A DNA stretch of 21,992 nt from assembly GCA_050943315.1 (NCBI GenBank), contig JBMNOY010000037.1, forward strand, positions 1 to 21,992, in the 5' to 3' direction. Position numbers and translations under genes: made by a program. The notes beneath the pieces were generated by a model. It was given only the letters and a program-made list of their open reading frames with translations. It did not search any database and was not told the DNA's origin. This DNA is from JBDKUD01 sp050943315. GTDB taxonomy: Bacteria; Bacillota; Syntrophomonadia; Syntrophomonadales; Syntrophomonadaceae. The stretch's first letter is position 1, and every line of letters starts with the position of its first letter. Below, piece by piece: positions 14,285 through 21,992 of this stretch.

Positions 14285-15127
14285 ATGCGGGAGATTAATA
14301 CTAATAAAGTCAAGGAAGCGGTGGAAGAAGCGGTTATAAAGGCCAACACCCAGCTGCCCCAAGACATATTAAACGCTCTACGAGGCTTCCGGAACCAGGA
14401 ACGTTCCCCCTTAGCCTGCCGCTTGTTGGATATAACTCTGGAAAATGCTAACCTGGCCTGCAGTGAAGGTATGGCCCTCTGTCAGGATACCGGCCTGGTG
14501 GTAGTTGATGTTGAGCTGGGCCAGGAGGTTGTGTTAACTGGTAATGACCTTGAATCAGCCATAAATCAGGGAGTTAGAGAAGGCTATAAGCGGGGGTACT
14601 TTCGCAAATCAATAGTCAGTGACCCTCTGGAGCGGGTTAATACCCAAGATAACACCCCGGCGGTAATCCACCTGCATATGGTTCCGGGTGATGGCTTAAA
14701 ACTGAATATCATGCCCAAAGGCGGGGGAAGTGAAAATATGGGGCAGGTAGCTATGTTAAAGCCATCCCAGGGTGTTGAAGGGGTTAAGAATTTTATCATC
14801 AAGGTGGTTAAGGAAGCAGGAGCTAATCCGTGCCCTCCGGTAATTGTCGGTGTAGGGGTGGGCGGTAATATGGAGAAGGCCGCTTTACTGGCCAAAAAGG
14901 CCTTGATGAGGGAGGTCGGCACTGCTAATCCACTGCCGGCTTTGGCAGCACTGGAAGAGGAACTGCTGACCAGTATTAATGATTTAGGAATAGGGCCGCA
15001 GGGAATGGGGGGGGATACCACCGCCCTGGCAGTACATATAGAAACATATCCTACCCATATTGCCTGCTTACCGGTAGCTGTAAACCTGGGTTGCCATTCT
15101 ACACGGCGGGTTACGGTGGAAATATAA
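14285..15127 (+). CDS. Class I fumarate hydratase, alpha subunit (TtdA/FumA N-terminal type)
   Basis: This is a 280-residue subunit of the oxygen-sensitive two-subunit [4Fe-4S] fumarase that adds water to fumarate to give L-malate. The three cluster ligands are visible: Cys66 (ALCQDTG), Cys183 (ANPCPPVIVG) and Cys270 (LGCHSTRR). IMPKGGGSENMG is the substrate-loop region. Tartrate dehydratase alpha has the same layout, so tartrate or mesaconate cannot be excluded from sequence alone, but fumarate is the usual substrate in Clostridia. The beta subunit follows immediately. Its place among murI, rph and rdgB is a known type of clostridial arrangement as far as I recall. Confidence 0.88.
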   Translation: MREINTNKVKEAVEEAVIKANTQLPQDILNALRGFRNQERSPLACRLLDITLENANLACSEGMALCQDTGLVVVDVELGQEVVLTGNDLESAINQGVREGYKRGYFRKSIVSDPLERVNTQDNTPAVIHLHMVPGDGLKLNIMPKGGGSENMGQVAMLKPSQGVEGVKNFIIKVVKEAGANPCPPVIVGVGVGGNMEKAALLAKKALMREVGTANPLPALAALEEELLTSINDLGIGPQGMGGDTTALAVHIETYPTHIACLPVAVNLGCHSTRRVTVEI

Positions 15128-15148
15128 GCTGACAAGGGGATGGAAGAA

Positions 15149-15679
15149 TTGGCAAAAACCATTAGTGCACCTCTGAATAAGGATGATGTACTCCAGTTAC
15201 ATATGGGGGATGAGGTCCTTATCAATGGAACTATTTATGCAGCACGGGATGCAGCCCACAAGAGAATGGTGGAATGTTTGCAAAAGGGCGAAGAATTACC
15301 CTTTGATGTTGGCGGGCAGCTGATTTATTATGTAGGTCCGTGTCCGGCACCCCCGGGAAAAGTAATAGGCTCAGCCGGTCCGACGACCAGCGGCCGGATG
15401 GATGCTTATGCTCCCTTGTTAATAGAGAAAGGTTTAAGGGCTATGATTGGCAAGGGCTACCGCAGCCAGAAAGTGATAGAAGCCATGCAGAAGCATGGAG
15501 CGGTATACCTGGCAGCAGTCGGAGGAGCAGGAGCTTATCTGGCTAAAAAGATCACCGCAGCAGAGACTATAGCTTATCCGGAACTGGGACCTGAGGCCCT
15601 TTTGGAACTGCAGGTAAAAGATTTCCCCTGTATTGTGGCTATCGATGCGTATGGCAACAATATTTATGATAGACGGTAA
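15149..15679 (+). CDS. Class I fumarate hydratase, beta subunit (TtdB/FumA C-terminal type)
   Basis: The start chosen is TTG 15149 (176 residues, MAKTISAPL): AAGGGG at 15134-15139 is 9 bases upstream, whereas it directly abuts the ATG at 15140. Conserved stretches are LLINGTIYAARDAAHKRM in variant form (EVLINGTIYAARDAAHKR), YYVGPCPAPPGKVIGSAGPTTSGRMD, GKGYRS, and AVGGAGAYLAKKI. They form the swivelling domain that completes the active site with the alpha subunit. Length is normal for separate beta subunits. Together with the alpha gene, this gives a complete enzyme in one operon. Confidence 0.88.
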   Translation: MAKTISAPLNKDDVLQLHMGDEVLINGTIYAARDAAHKRMVECLQKGEELPFDVGGQLIYYVGPCPAPPGKVIGSAGPTTSGRMDAYAPLLIEKGLRAMIGKGYRSQKVIEAMQKHGAVYLAAVGGAGAYLAKKITAAETIAYPELGPEALLELQVKDFPCIVAIDAYGNNIYDRR

Positions 15680-15708
15680 ATAAAATGTGATGTGATGGAG
15701 GTTTTTTT

Positions 15709-16443
15709 ATGGAACGGCCCAATAATAGAGCAAATGACCAGATGCGAAACATAAGAATTATTCCCGGTTTTGTTAAAACCCCAGCCGGCTCTGTGTTGAT
15801 TGAAACTGGAGATACCCGGGTCTTGTGTTCCGCCATGATTGAGGACAAGGTTCCCCCTTTTCTCAAAGGCAGTGGCAGTGGGTGGATAACGGCTGAATAT
15901 TCCCTGCTGCCCGCATCGACAGAGCCCCGCAGCCATAGGGAGGTAAACAAAGGTAAGGTTAGCGGCAGGACGTCGGAAATCCAACGTTTGATAGGCCGTT
16001 CCCTGCGTGCCGTGGTGGATATGAAGGCCCTTGGAGAGAGAACGATTTGGATTGATTGTGATGTAATTCAGGCTGATGGCGGAACCCGAACCGCATCTAT
16101 AACCGGTAGTTTCGTAGCTCTTTACCTGGGGCTGATTAAACTTCACCGGCAGGGGATAATTGACAGCATTCCTATTAAGGATTATGTTGCGGCGGTGAGT
16201 GTAGGAATAATGGGTACGGAAAAGATACTGGATCTCGAATATGTGGAAGACTCCCAAGCTGACGTGGATATGAATATTGTAATGACCGGTGAAGGCAAGT
16301 TTGTGGAGATACAGGGTACAGCAGAGGGTGAACCCTTTAGCCGCCAGGACTTTGATGAGCTGGTAGCTTTAGCGCAAAAGGGAATTCAGGAACTAATTTT
16401 ATTACAAAAAGATATTATAGAAAAGGAACTCACAAATGATTAA
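15709..16443 (+). CDS. rph: Ribonuclease PH
   Basis: This is a 244-residue phosphorolytic 3'-5' exoribonuclease that trims tRNA 3' ends using phosphate. The ATG follows GGAGG and a run of Ts. Family motifs are TGDTRVLCSAMIEDKVPPFLKG, GWITAEYSLLPAST, GRTSEIQRLIGRSLRAVVD with the phosphate-binding Arg region, IDCDVIQADGGTRTASITG, and DMNIVMTGEGKFVEIQGTAEG. Length matches the family, with no sign of truncation. Its last 8 bases overlap the start of the rdgB-type gene; the same rph-rdgB pairing occurs in many Firmicutes. Confidence 0.95.
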   Translation: MERPNNRANDQMRNIRIIPGFVKTPAGSVLIETGDTRVLCSAMIEDKVPPFLKGSGSGWITAEYSLLPASTEPRSHREVNKGKVSGRTSEIQRLIGRSLRAVVDMKALGERTIWIDCDVIQADGGTRTASITGSFVALYLGLIKLHRQGIIDSIPIKDYVAAVSVGIMGTEKILDLEYVEDSQADVDMNIVMTGEGKFVEIQGTAEGEPFSRQDFDELVALAQKGIQELILLQKDIIEKELTND

Positions 16444-17047
16444 TAAACTCTTGCTGGCTACCCGCAATAAACACAAAAAACAAGAATTACAGGAAATACT
16501 TAGCGATCTGAATTTGGAAATAGTTACCCTGGAAGATATTGAACCTTTACCTGAGGTCGAAGAAGATGGCCAGACATTTACCGCCAACGCAATTAAGAAA
16601 GCTCGGATTACTGCATCCTTGAGCGGGATGATTACCCTGGCGGATGATTCCGGACTGGTAGTAGATGCTCTGGACGGAAAACCAGGTGTATATTCAGCCC
16701 GGTTTGCAGGAGAACATGCCACTGATGAGGAAAATAACCGTAAGCTGTTAAAGATGTTGAAAAACGTACCAGAACCACAGCGGACTGCACGATTCCAATG
16801 TGTAATTGCTATAAGCAGCCCGGAAGGCAAAATAGCCACCGTTGAGGGCAGTTGTGAAGGCAGAATAGCTTTGAAGCCTTCCGGCCAGGGAGGATTTGGT
16901 TATGACCCCTTATTCATACCCGCAGGGGAAGAGAGAAGTTTTGCCATGCTTTCGGCCGAACAAAAGAACCGCATAAGTCACCGGGGTAAAGCTCTGAAGA
17001 AAGCGAAACCGGTCATAGTAAACTTTTTAAATGAGGCCAGCCAATAG
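16436..17047 (+). CDS. rdgB: RdgB/HAM1-family XTP/dITP pyrophosphatase
   Basis: This is a 203-residue house-cleaning enzyme that hydrolyses non-canonical purine triphosphates (ITP, dITP, XTP) to monophosphates and keeps them out of DNA and RNA. Motifs are LLATRNKHKKQEL for the phosphates, TFTANAIKKAR, DDSGLVVDALDGKPGVYSARFAG, the GGFGYDPLFIP box, and SHRGKAL near the end. All are intact and length is normal. The ATG overlaps the rph stop, with a weak site GGAACT upstream. Confidence 0.93.
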   Translation: MINKLLLATRNKHKKQELQEILSDLNLEIVTLEDIEPLPEVEEDGQTFTANAIKKARITASLSGMITLADDSGLVVDALDGKPGVYSARFAGEHATDEENNRKLLKMLKNVPEPQRTARFQCVIAISSPEGKIATVEGSCEGRIALKPSGQGGFGYDPLFIPAGEERSFAMLSAEQKNRISHRGKALKKAKPVIVNFLNEASQ

Positions 17048-17060
17048 TGGGGGTATTGGT

Positions 17061-17531
17061 TTGAAAATTGCCGTAACCGGAGACACCCATGGGAAAATTG
17101 AACGGATAAAAAAGGCACTTGCTGTGCTTAAACCTGATTATCTATTTTTTACTGGTGATTATTATCCGGATGGAAATAAAATATCCAGCTATCTGGGCAT
17201 AAAATGTTTAGGAGTGCCCGGCAATTGTGATCGGCGAAAGCAGGATGCCTCAGAAAAATTGGTAGAAATGTCCGGAAAGAAGTTCCTGATTGTACATGGA
17301 CACCAGTATGGAGTTAAAAAGGATTTAAACCGCCTGTTTTATCGTGGCGTGGAAGCCGGGGTCGATATGGTCGTTTTTGGGCATACCCACCATGCCTGTG
17401 CGGAAAAAATTGAGGGCCTGTGGTTATTAAACCCGGGCAGTCCCACCCAGCCCCGGGTCCCGGACCGGGCCAGCTATGCGATTATTGAAGTAAATGAGAA
17501 TAGTCTTAACCCGGTGATTGTCAGGTTATAA
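17061..17531 (+). CDS. YfcE/MJ0936-type metallophosphoesterase
   Basis: The start chosen is TTG 17061 (156 residues), because GTGGGGGT lies 6 bases upstream and the product then begins MKIAVTGDTHG, as in the family. The upstream ATG 17031 is inside rdgB. The dinuclear metal site is clear: Asp8 and His10 in GDTHG, then TGDYYP, VPGNCD, HGHQYG and FGHTHH. These are small manganese-dependent phosphodiesterases of ill-defined substrate, commonly found directly after rdgB. NPGSPTQPR near the end is also characteristic. It is the last gene of the murI operon before a strong terminator. Confidence 0.9.
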   Translation: MKIAVTGDTHGKIERIKKALAVLKPDYLFFTGDYYPDGNKISSYLGIKCLGVPGNCDRRKQDASEKLVEMSGKKFLIVHGHQYGVKKDLNRLFYRGVEAGVDMVVFGHTHHACAEKIEGLWLLNPGSPTQPRVPDRASYAIIEVNENSLNPVIVRL

Positions 17532-17542
17532 TGGTGATTACC

Positions 17543-17568
17543 CGGGGCTTGCCCCGAATTTTTTTTTT
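17543..17568 (+). terminator. Strong rho-independent terminator of the murI operon
   Basis: CGGGG (17543-17547) pairs with CCCCG (17552-17556) around CTTG. AA and then a run of Ts (17559-17568) follow. Confidence 0.93.
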
Positions 17569-17588
17569 CGGCAAGGAGAAAGGCCAGA

Positions 17589-18500
17589 GTGAAACTGGAA
17601 CATATTGCAGGTAATACTTATTACATAAATGGCCCCACCATAGTGGGAGTATACATATTTGCCGACCGTTCCTGTTTGCTGGTAGACAGCGGCCCAACCG
17701 TTGAACAGGCTACCCGCATACTTGAGCTCTTGGAGCATAATGAGCTCAAGGTTTATGGAATTATTAATACTCACGCTCATGCCGATCACTGTGCAGGAAA
17801 CAAGCTTATCCAGGACAGCAGCGGCTGCAAAATATATGCCTCCCGGCTGGAAAGGGTTATGCTGGAAAACCCGTTAATGACCCTAATCGGGATATATTCA
17901 GCCAGTCCGCTGCAGGCTTTAAAAAATAGATACCTATTGGTCAAGCCATCAGTGGTAACCGATATTGTTGAACCGGGTTTGGTATATATTAAAAATACGG
18001 CCTTTACCATTCTCGAATTAAGCGGTCATAGTATGGGCCAAATCGGAGTGGTAACACCTGACAATATCTCTTTTGTCGGGGACAGCCTGATTTCTCCGGA
18101 TATATTAAAAAAACATCACTTTTTGTATCTGGCTGATCTTGACAAACATCTGAAGGCATTAGATTACCTGGAGCATACTGAGTTCGGCCCCATATTTCTG
18201 GCTCACGAAGGGCGGGTAAAAGACTTAGCTCATGTTATTAACTACAATCGTACTGTGCTGGAAAGTCTGATGAGCTTTGTACTGGAAACCATAGCCGTAC
18301 CTAAAACCAGAGAACAGGTAATTCAAAGTGTCATTAAGAAATTTAAGCTGCCATATACCCGTACTCAATATTTCCTTACGCTGTCATCCATTTCGGCCTT
18401 TTTATCTTACTTATGCAATACCAGAAAAGCCGGCTGTAATGTGGATGATGGGGTGATGTATTTTTATGCCTCAACTAAAAGAAAAAGGCACAGCGGTTGA
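17589..18500 (+). CDS. Metallo-beta-lactamase-fold hydrolase, GloB-like
   Basis: This is a 303-residue protein with a GTG start, AAGGAG about 10 bases upstream and AAAGG nearer. The zinc motif is His62-x-His64-x-Asp66-His67 (NTHAHADH), followed by LSGHSMGQIGVV, FVGDSLIS and FLAHEG, which supply the other ligands. It differs from the MBL protein at 13529 in motif and length. The C-terminal ~80 residues (VLETIAVPKTREQVIQSVIKKF onwards) form a helical winged-helix-like extension seen in several clostridial MBL hydrolases. The substrate is unknown; a thioesterase or glyoxalase-II-like role is possible. It is transcribed from after the terminator, apparently alone. Confidence 0.75.
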   Translation: MKLEHIAGNTYYINGPTIVGVYIFADRSCLLVDSGPTVEQATRILELLEHNELKVYGIINTHAHADHCAGNKLIQDSSGCKIYASRLERVMLENPLMTLIGIYSASPLQALKNRYLLVKPSVVTDIVEPGLVYIKNTAFTILELSGHSMGQIGVVTPDNISFVGDSLISPDILKKHHFLYLADLDKHLKALDYLEHTEFGPIFLAHEGRVKDLAHVINYNRTVLESLMSFVLETIAVPKTREQVIQSVIKKFKLPYTRTQYFLTLSSISAFLSYLCNTRKAGCNVDDGVMYFYASTKRKRHSG

Positions 18501-18545
18501 GAGAATCCTAGCCCAGGTCACATAGTAGCTTGAATAAATGGGAAA

Positions 18546-18567
18546 GCCAGCGTCTTTAGGCGCTGGC
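18546..18567. terminator. Perfect hairpin between convergent genes, probable terminator
   Basis: GCCAGCG (18546-18552) pairs perfectly with CGCTGGC (18561-18567) around an 8-base loop. It lies 45 bases after the MBL gene and 45 bases before the end of the convergent oxidoreductase gene. The nearest T run is over 20 bases away, so termination strength is uncertain. Confidence 0.5.
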
Positions 18568-18612
18568 CGGTAATGTCGTCTACCCTATTTTTTATCAGGT
18601 GCAACTCCTCCA

Positions 18613-19710
18613 CTAAATCACGCCAGCCTGGGCTGCCAATCTGTATTCTTCCATTAATGATGCAATGAGGTCCTTTACCGAGAGAATCTCCTTAACCCGG
18701 TGAACACTCTTACCGGCAAAAGCAAAACCATGATTAAGCTTGCCTCTTTGAGCATTCAGCAGGGCCAGAGCTATACAATAAGGACTGTCTTTATGTTTAC
18801 ACGTTGTTATGCAATGATAGGGGCATTTAAAAGGTTTCTTATTGCCTGCGTTAACGTCTTCGATAAATTTATTTTTTAAGGCTCGTCCCGGCATTCCCAC
18901 CGGGCTGGCTATAATAACGGTATCTTCCGGATTGGCGGCAACATAAACTTTTTTAAATTCGATTGCAGCATCACATTCATGGGTAGCTACAAACCGGGTA
19001 GCCATTTGCACTCCGGATGCTCCCAATTGCATGAATTTGTATATATCAGCGCCCGAGAAAATACCTCCGCCGGCTATTAATGGAATAGGTGCCTGCTTTA
19101 TTTCCTCGAATGGTTCTAATTCCTTTTTTACCGCCGGGACGAGATTTTCCAGGGATTGCCCGGGATCATCAAGTTCATTCTTCTTAAAGCCTAAATGACC
19201 TCCCGCCATAGGGCCTTCTACTACTACGCCATCAGGAAGGTAATTATATACATCCAGCCACTTTTTGCAGATTATCCGTGCTGCGCGAGGAGATGATACA
19301 ATAGGCACCAGCCTGGTACGACAACCTTTATCTAAGTAGCGGGGAAGATGGAGGGGAAGTCCTCCTCCTGAAAAAATTACGTCGATGTCTTGTTTAATAG
19401 ACTCGGCGGCCAAATCAGCGAAATTTGACAAAGCCACCATAATATTAACGCCAATAATTCCACTGGTTAATTCCCGGGCTTTTTTGATTTCGTTTCTTAA
19501 AGCTCTTTTACTGGCTTCCAAGAAATTCGTATAGCCATCTGGTTCCAGCATGCCAATACCGGCAGCTGCTATAACCCCTATACCTCCTTCGGCGGCAACG
19601 GCCGAAGCCAGGCCGGACAATGATATACCTACCCCCATGCCGCCCTGAACAATTGGAATCGAAGCTACCAGATCACCTATTACAAGCGGCTTTATACCAT
19701 TGGTATTCAT
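18613..19710 (-). CDS. FMN-dependent NPD/FabK-like oxidoreductase with C-terminal Cys cluster
   Basis: The start chosen is ATG 19710 (365 residues), since AGGAG is 8 bases upstream; the GTG at 19716 is too close. It is a TIM-barrel flavoenzyme of the nitronate monooxygenase / 2-nitropropane dioxygenase / FabK family: PIVQGGMGVGISLSGLASAVAAEGGIGVIAA, GVNIMVAL, VVVEGPMAGGHLG, PLIAGGGIFSGADIYKFMQLGASGVQMATRFV. It carries a Cys-rich tail, CPYHCITTCKHKDSPYC, of the kind found in anaerobe members and possibly a metal site. Being last in a fabZ-accD-accA operon, 17 bases after accA, suggests a fatty-acid role such as enoyl-ACP reduction. True FabK proteins are shorter (~320 residues) and lack the Cys tail, so the function is unsettled. 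Confidence 0.8.
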   Translation of the reverse strand: MNTNGIKPLVIGDLVASIPIVQGGMGVGISLSGLASAVAAEGGIGVIAAAGIGMLEPDGYTNFLEASKRALRNEIKKARELTSGIIGVNIMVALSNFADLAAESIKQDIDVIFSGGGLPLHLPRYLDKGCRTRLVPIVSSPRAARIICKKWLDVYNYLPDGVVVEGPMAGGHLGFKKNELDDPGQSLENLVPAVKKELEPFEEIKQAPIPLIAGGGIFSGADIYKFMQLGASGVQMATRFVATHECDAAIEFKKVYVAANPEDTVIIASPVGMPGRALKNKFIEDVNAGNKKPFKCPYHCITTCKHKDSPYCIALALLNAQRGKLNHGFAFAGKSVHRVKEILSVKDLIASLMEEYRLAAQAGVI

Positions 19711-19727
19711 AATCACTACTCCTATTA

Positions 19728-20690
19728 TTAAATTCCATCATTAAATATCCCTATAGCTCTTATTTTCTGGTAACGTTCCTGAACCAGCAGATTTTTGTCT
19801 TTTCCGGACAATTCTTTAAGGTAATGGAGCAAGCGTCCCTTTAGGGTCTGGGCGGTAGCTGCAAAGTCCGCCTGTGATCCTCCTAAAGGCTCTTCGATCA
19901 CTTCATCAACAATTTTTAATTGATAGAGATCATTAGCCGTCATTTTTAAAGCTTCGGCCATTTCCTCTGCTCTTTGCAGGTCCTTCCACAGAATAGAGGC
20001 ACAGGCTTCTGCGGAAACAACCGAGAAAACAGCATTGGATAACATTAACAGGCGGTCGGCAACTGCCAGTGCCAGGGCTCCGCCGCTGCCGCCTTCGCCG
20101 GTAACAACTGCCACTATGGGCACCCGTAAGCGGGAAAGGGTCATTAACACCCGGGATATGGCCCAGGCCTGGCCTCTTTCTTCAGCACCTATCCCGGGGT
20201 AGGCACCAGGGGTATCCACAATGGTTATAACCGGCCGGTTAAATTTTTCCGCTTGTAGAAGCAACCTTTCAACTTTTCGGTAGCCTTCTGGATGGGGCAT
20301 GCCAAAATTATGAACAATATTATCATTGGTATCTTTTCCTTTTTGGTGACCTAAAAAAGTAACCGCCTTCCCTTCCAGGAGGCCGATACCACCGATAACC
20401 GACCTGTCATCGCGATAATTGCGGTCACCATGCAGCTCTATCCATTCATCACATATGTTTTCCAGATAATCCCGGGTAGTAGGTCTTTCCGGACTACGTA
20501 CCAGCAATATTTTTTCCCAGGCGGTAAGATGCTGATATTTTTCCTGGCGCATGTTGTTCATTTTTTCTTCAATAAGCTTTATCTGTTCGGTTAAATCAAT
20601 ATTTGTCATTTTCGCCAGGTCTTTCAACTCGTTGAGCTTGATTTGAAACTGTTGAAATTGCTGTTCGTAATCAAACTGTCTTTTAACCAT
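19728..20690 (-). CDS. accA: Acetyl-CoA carboxylase carboxyltransferase, alpha subunit
   Basis: This is a 320-residue subunit that, with AccD, transfers CO2 from carboxybiotin to acetyl-CoA to make malonyl-CoA. The ATG at 20690-20688 follows AGGAGGTGA and overlaps the accD stop by 8 bases. The N-terminal ~90 residues are the helical AccA extension (QFDYEQQFQQFQIKLNEL). The crotonase-fold core includes GDRSVIGGIGLLEG-like YRDDRSVIGGIGLLEG, HPEGYRKVERLLLQAEKF, ITIVDTPGAYPGIGAEERGQ and VVTGEGGSGGALALAVADRLLM. Length is normal. accB and accC are outside the window. Confidence 0.95.
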   Translation of the reverse strand: MVKRQFDYEQQFQQFQIKLNELKDLAKMTNIDLTEQIKLIEEKMNNMRQEKYQHLTAWEKILLVRSPERPTTRDYLENICDEWIELHGDRNYRDDRSVIGGIGLLEGKAVTFLGHQKGKDTNDNIVHNFGMPHPEGYRKVERLLLQAEKFNRPVITIVDTPGAYPGIGAEERGQAWAISRVLMTLSRLRVPIVAVVTGEGGSGGALALAVADRLLMLSNAVFSVVSAEACASILWKDLQRAEEMAEALKMTANDLYQLKIVDEVIEEPLGGSQADFAATAQTLKGRLLHYLKELSGKDKNLLVQERYQKIRAIGIFNDGI

Positions 20691-21540
20691 TAGTCACCTC
20701 CTGATGAAACCTCAGCAAAAGGGCTAAAGTTTTCGAGAGCTCCAAGCGGTTGACTACCATATCTACCATTCCGTGTTCCAATAAAAATTCGGAGCGCTGA
20801 AAATTGTCCGGAAGCTGCTGTCCAATGGTCTGCTTAATAACCCGGGGACCAGCAAATCCCACCAATGCCCCGGGCTCAGCTATTATTATATCGGCCAGGG
20901 AGGCAAAACTGGCCGTTACGCCACCGGTGGTTGGATCAGTTAGAACCGCAATATACAAAACTCCTTCCTGATGCAGCCGGGCCAGAGCGGCGCTGGTTTT
21001 GGCCATTTGCATCAGAGACAGCATACCTTCCTGCATACGGGCACCACCGGAAGTAGTAAATAAAATTAAAGGCATAAGCTTGTCAATAGCTGTCTCAATA
21101 GCCCGGGTGACCTTTTCTCCCACCACTGACCCCATACTGCCCATCATAAAGCGGGAATCCATTATGCCAATAATTACATTGTTTCCGCCAATAGCTGCCT
21201 GACCAGTGATTATACCCTCACGCAACCCGGAGCGCTGTTGTGCCTGGGTAAGCTTTTCATCATAACCGGGAAAATCAAGCGGGTTAACCGATTGCAGGGT
21301 AGTATTAAATTCGTGAAAGCTGTTTTCATCAACAGTTATCGTAATGCGCTCCCACGCGGTTAAGGTATAATGATAGTTGCAGCGGGGACAGACCTTGTGG
21401 TTACGGATCATTTCCAGTTCCGATACGTGGGCATGACAGGACGGGCAACCTATTTTTCCGGGACCAATGTCTTCCCGGAATGTTTCGTCAGTTACCGGTA
21501 TGGAGATATATTTTGTTTTTTTGAAGCCGTTTTTAAACAT
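20683..21540 (-). CDS. accD: Acetyl-CoA carboxylase carboxyltransferase, beta subunit
   Basis: This is a 285-residue protein. The N-terminal zinc ribbon is visible as Cys32-x2-Cys35 and Cys51-x2-Cys54 (CPSC, CPRC). The carboxyltransferase core shows GREGIITGQAAIGG in the form GLREGIITGQ, MGSVVGEKVTRAIETA, FTTSGGARMQEGMLSLMQMAKT, VLTDPTTGGVTASFASLADI and GFAGPRVIKQTIGQQLP. It pairs with AccA to form the alpha2-beta2 carboxyltransferase. Translation is coupled to accA by an 8-base overlap. In the fabZ-accD-accA order, only 20 bases separate it from fabZ. The ribosome site AAGGGT is modest. Confidence 0.96.
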   Translation of the reverse strand: MFKNGFKKTKYISIPVTDETFREDIGPGKIGCPSCHAHVSELEMIRNHKVCPRCNYHYTLTAWERITITVDENSFHEFNTTLQSVNPLDFPGYDEKLTQAQQRSGLREGIITGQAAIGGNNVIIGIMDSRFMMGSMGSVVGEKVTRAIETAIDKLMPLILFTTSGGARMQEGMLSLMQMAKTSAALARLHQEGVLYIAVLTDPTTGGVTASFASLADIIIAEPGALVGFAGPRVIKQTIGQQLPDNFQRSEFLLEHGMVDMVVNRLELSKTLALLLRFHQEVTNG

Positions 21541-21560
21541 AGTAGTATTTACCCTTAAGG

Positions 21561-21986
21561 CTATCTGTCAGCCAGGGCAAATAAAAACTCACCTCCACAA
21601 ACCATCTGATTACCGATGGTAATCTTACCCTTTCCTTTACCAATACCGGCTTTCATACTGACAAGTTCCGTACATATTTCCAGGGTATCGCCGGGAACTG
21701 CGTTACGTTTAAACCGGACCCGGTCAACGCCGGCCAGAAATGCTATTTTTCCCTGGTATTGGTCTTCACTTAATAAAGCACATGCGCCTACCTGGGCAAT
21801 TGCTTCGATCATAAGAACCCCGGGCATTATAGGACGACCGGGAAAATGTCCGGCAAAATAAGGTTCATTGATAGAAACATTTTTGATGCCCACTGCTTTT
21901 TGTCCGGGTATAAGCTCAATTATTCTGTCTACCATGACAAATGGATATCGGTGGGGAATAATACTCATTATTTCTTCAATGTTCAT
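21561..21986 (-). CDS. fabZ: 3-hydroxyacyl-ACP dehydratase
   Basis: This is a complete 141-residue hot-dog-fold enzyme that dehydrates 3-hydroxyacyl-ACP to trans-2-enoyl-ACP in fatty-acid elongation. Motifs are IPHRYPFVMVDRI, the catalytic GHFPGRPIMPGVLMIEA with His47 and Glu61, and DRVRFKRNAVPGDTL. The ATG is only 6 bases from the window end, so its ribosome site and any upstream genes of the operon are unseen. It precedes accD by 20 bases, making a fatty-acid synthesis block. Confidence 0.95.
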   Translation of the reverse strand: MNIEEIMSIIPHRYPFVMVDRIIELIPGQKAVGIKNVSINEPYFAGHFPGRPIMPGVLMIEAIAQVGACALLSEDQYQGKIAFLAGVDRVRFKRNAVPGDTLEICTELVSMKAGIGKGKGKITIGNQMVCGGEFLFALADR

Positions 21987-21992
21987 AAATAT

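Noticed and set aside
14584..15225. A 213-codon minus-strand frame antisense to the fumarase genes
   Set aside because: It lies entirely opposite well-conserved fumarase alpha and beta coding sequence, and its translation is Ser/Pro/Thr-rich without motifs: a shadow frame.
15664..16257. A 197-codon minus-strand frame antisense to rph
   Set aside because: It is opposite a full-length, motif-complete RNase PH and has no ribosome site or family features.

Overview
The window looks like chromosome from an anaerobic, spore-forming, low-to-mid GC Firmicute. My best guess is a syntrophic fatty-acid oxidiser of the Syntrophomonas type. The reasons are an Hdr/Flx-type electron-bifurcating cluster, a selenocysteine codon, oxygen-sensitive Fe-S enzymes (class I two-subunit fumarase, radical SAM), a GerMN lipoprotein, strong AGGAGG ribosome binding sites and frequent GTG/TTG starts. 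The genus is inferred from gene content only.

Layout, left to right. (1) Positions 1-3579, plus strand: the 3' end of hdrA followed by four tightly coupled genes, mvhD/flxD, flxC-like, flxB-like and flxA-like. Together they would move electrons between NAD(H) and the HdrA flavin and Fe-S centres. mvhD looks split by a TGA at 605-607, but that TGA sits where the family has a conserved Cys and is followed by a near-perfect bacterial SECIS hairpin. The gene is therefore read as one 143-residue selenoprotein. (2) Positions 3646-3789, minus strand: a 47-residue single-span membrane protein. It is divergent from (3) positions 3961-6645, an 894-residue fusion of a class III PLP aminotransferase with a long-chain acyl-ACP-reductase-like domain. 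This is the most unusual gene here. (4) Positions 6766-8137: a DUF1285-like protein and a convergent radical SAM protein. (5) Positions 8486-11492: a ChlI-like AAA+ ATPase and a VWA-domain protein, an orphan chelatase-type/MoxR-type pair with no large chelatase subunit next to it, preceded by an odd 350-base leader. (6) Positions 11525-11720: a strong promoter and a terminator about 90 bases apart with no ORF between them, a small-RNA candidate exposing an anti-Shine-Dalgarno stretch, then a long interrupted palindrome. (7) Positions 11739-12374: a GerMN lipoprotein. (8) Positions 12672-17568: a housekeeping operon (murI, metallo-beta-lactamase-fold protein, fumarase alpha and beta, rph, rdgB-type pyrophosphatase, YfcE-type phosphodiesterase) closed by a strong terminator. 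(9) Positions 17589-18500: a second, unrelated MBL-fold hydrolase. (10) Positions 21986-18613, minus strand: fabZ, accD, accA and an FMN-dependent NPD/FabK-like oxidoreductase, a fatty-acid synthesis block.

The themes fit together. The Hdr/Flx module handles low-potential electrons, the fabZ-acc block makes acyl-ACP or malonyl-CoA, and the aminotransferase-reductase fusion could interconvert an acyl thioester, an aldehyde and an amine. That last link is inference. Several starts were moved from the longest ORF on ribosome-binding-site spacing (8486, 12672, 15149, 17061, 19710). No transposon, CRISPR array, tRNA or rRNA was seen.
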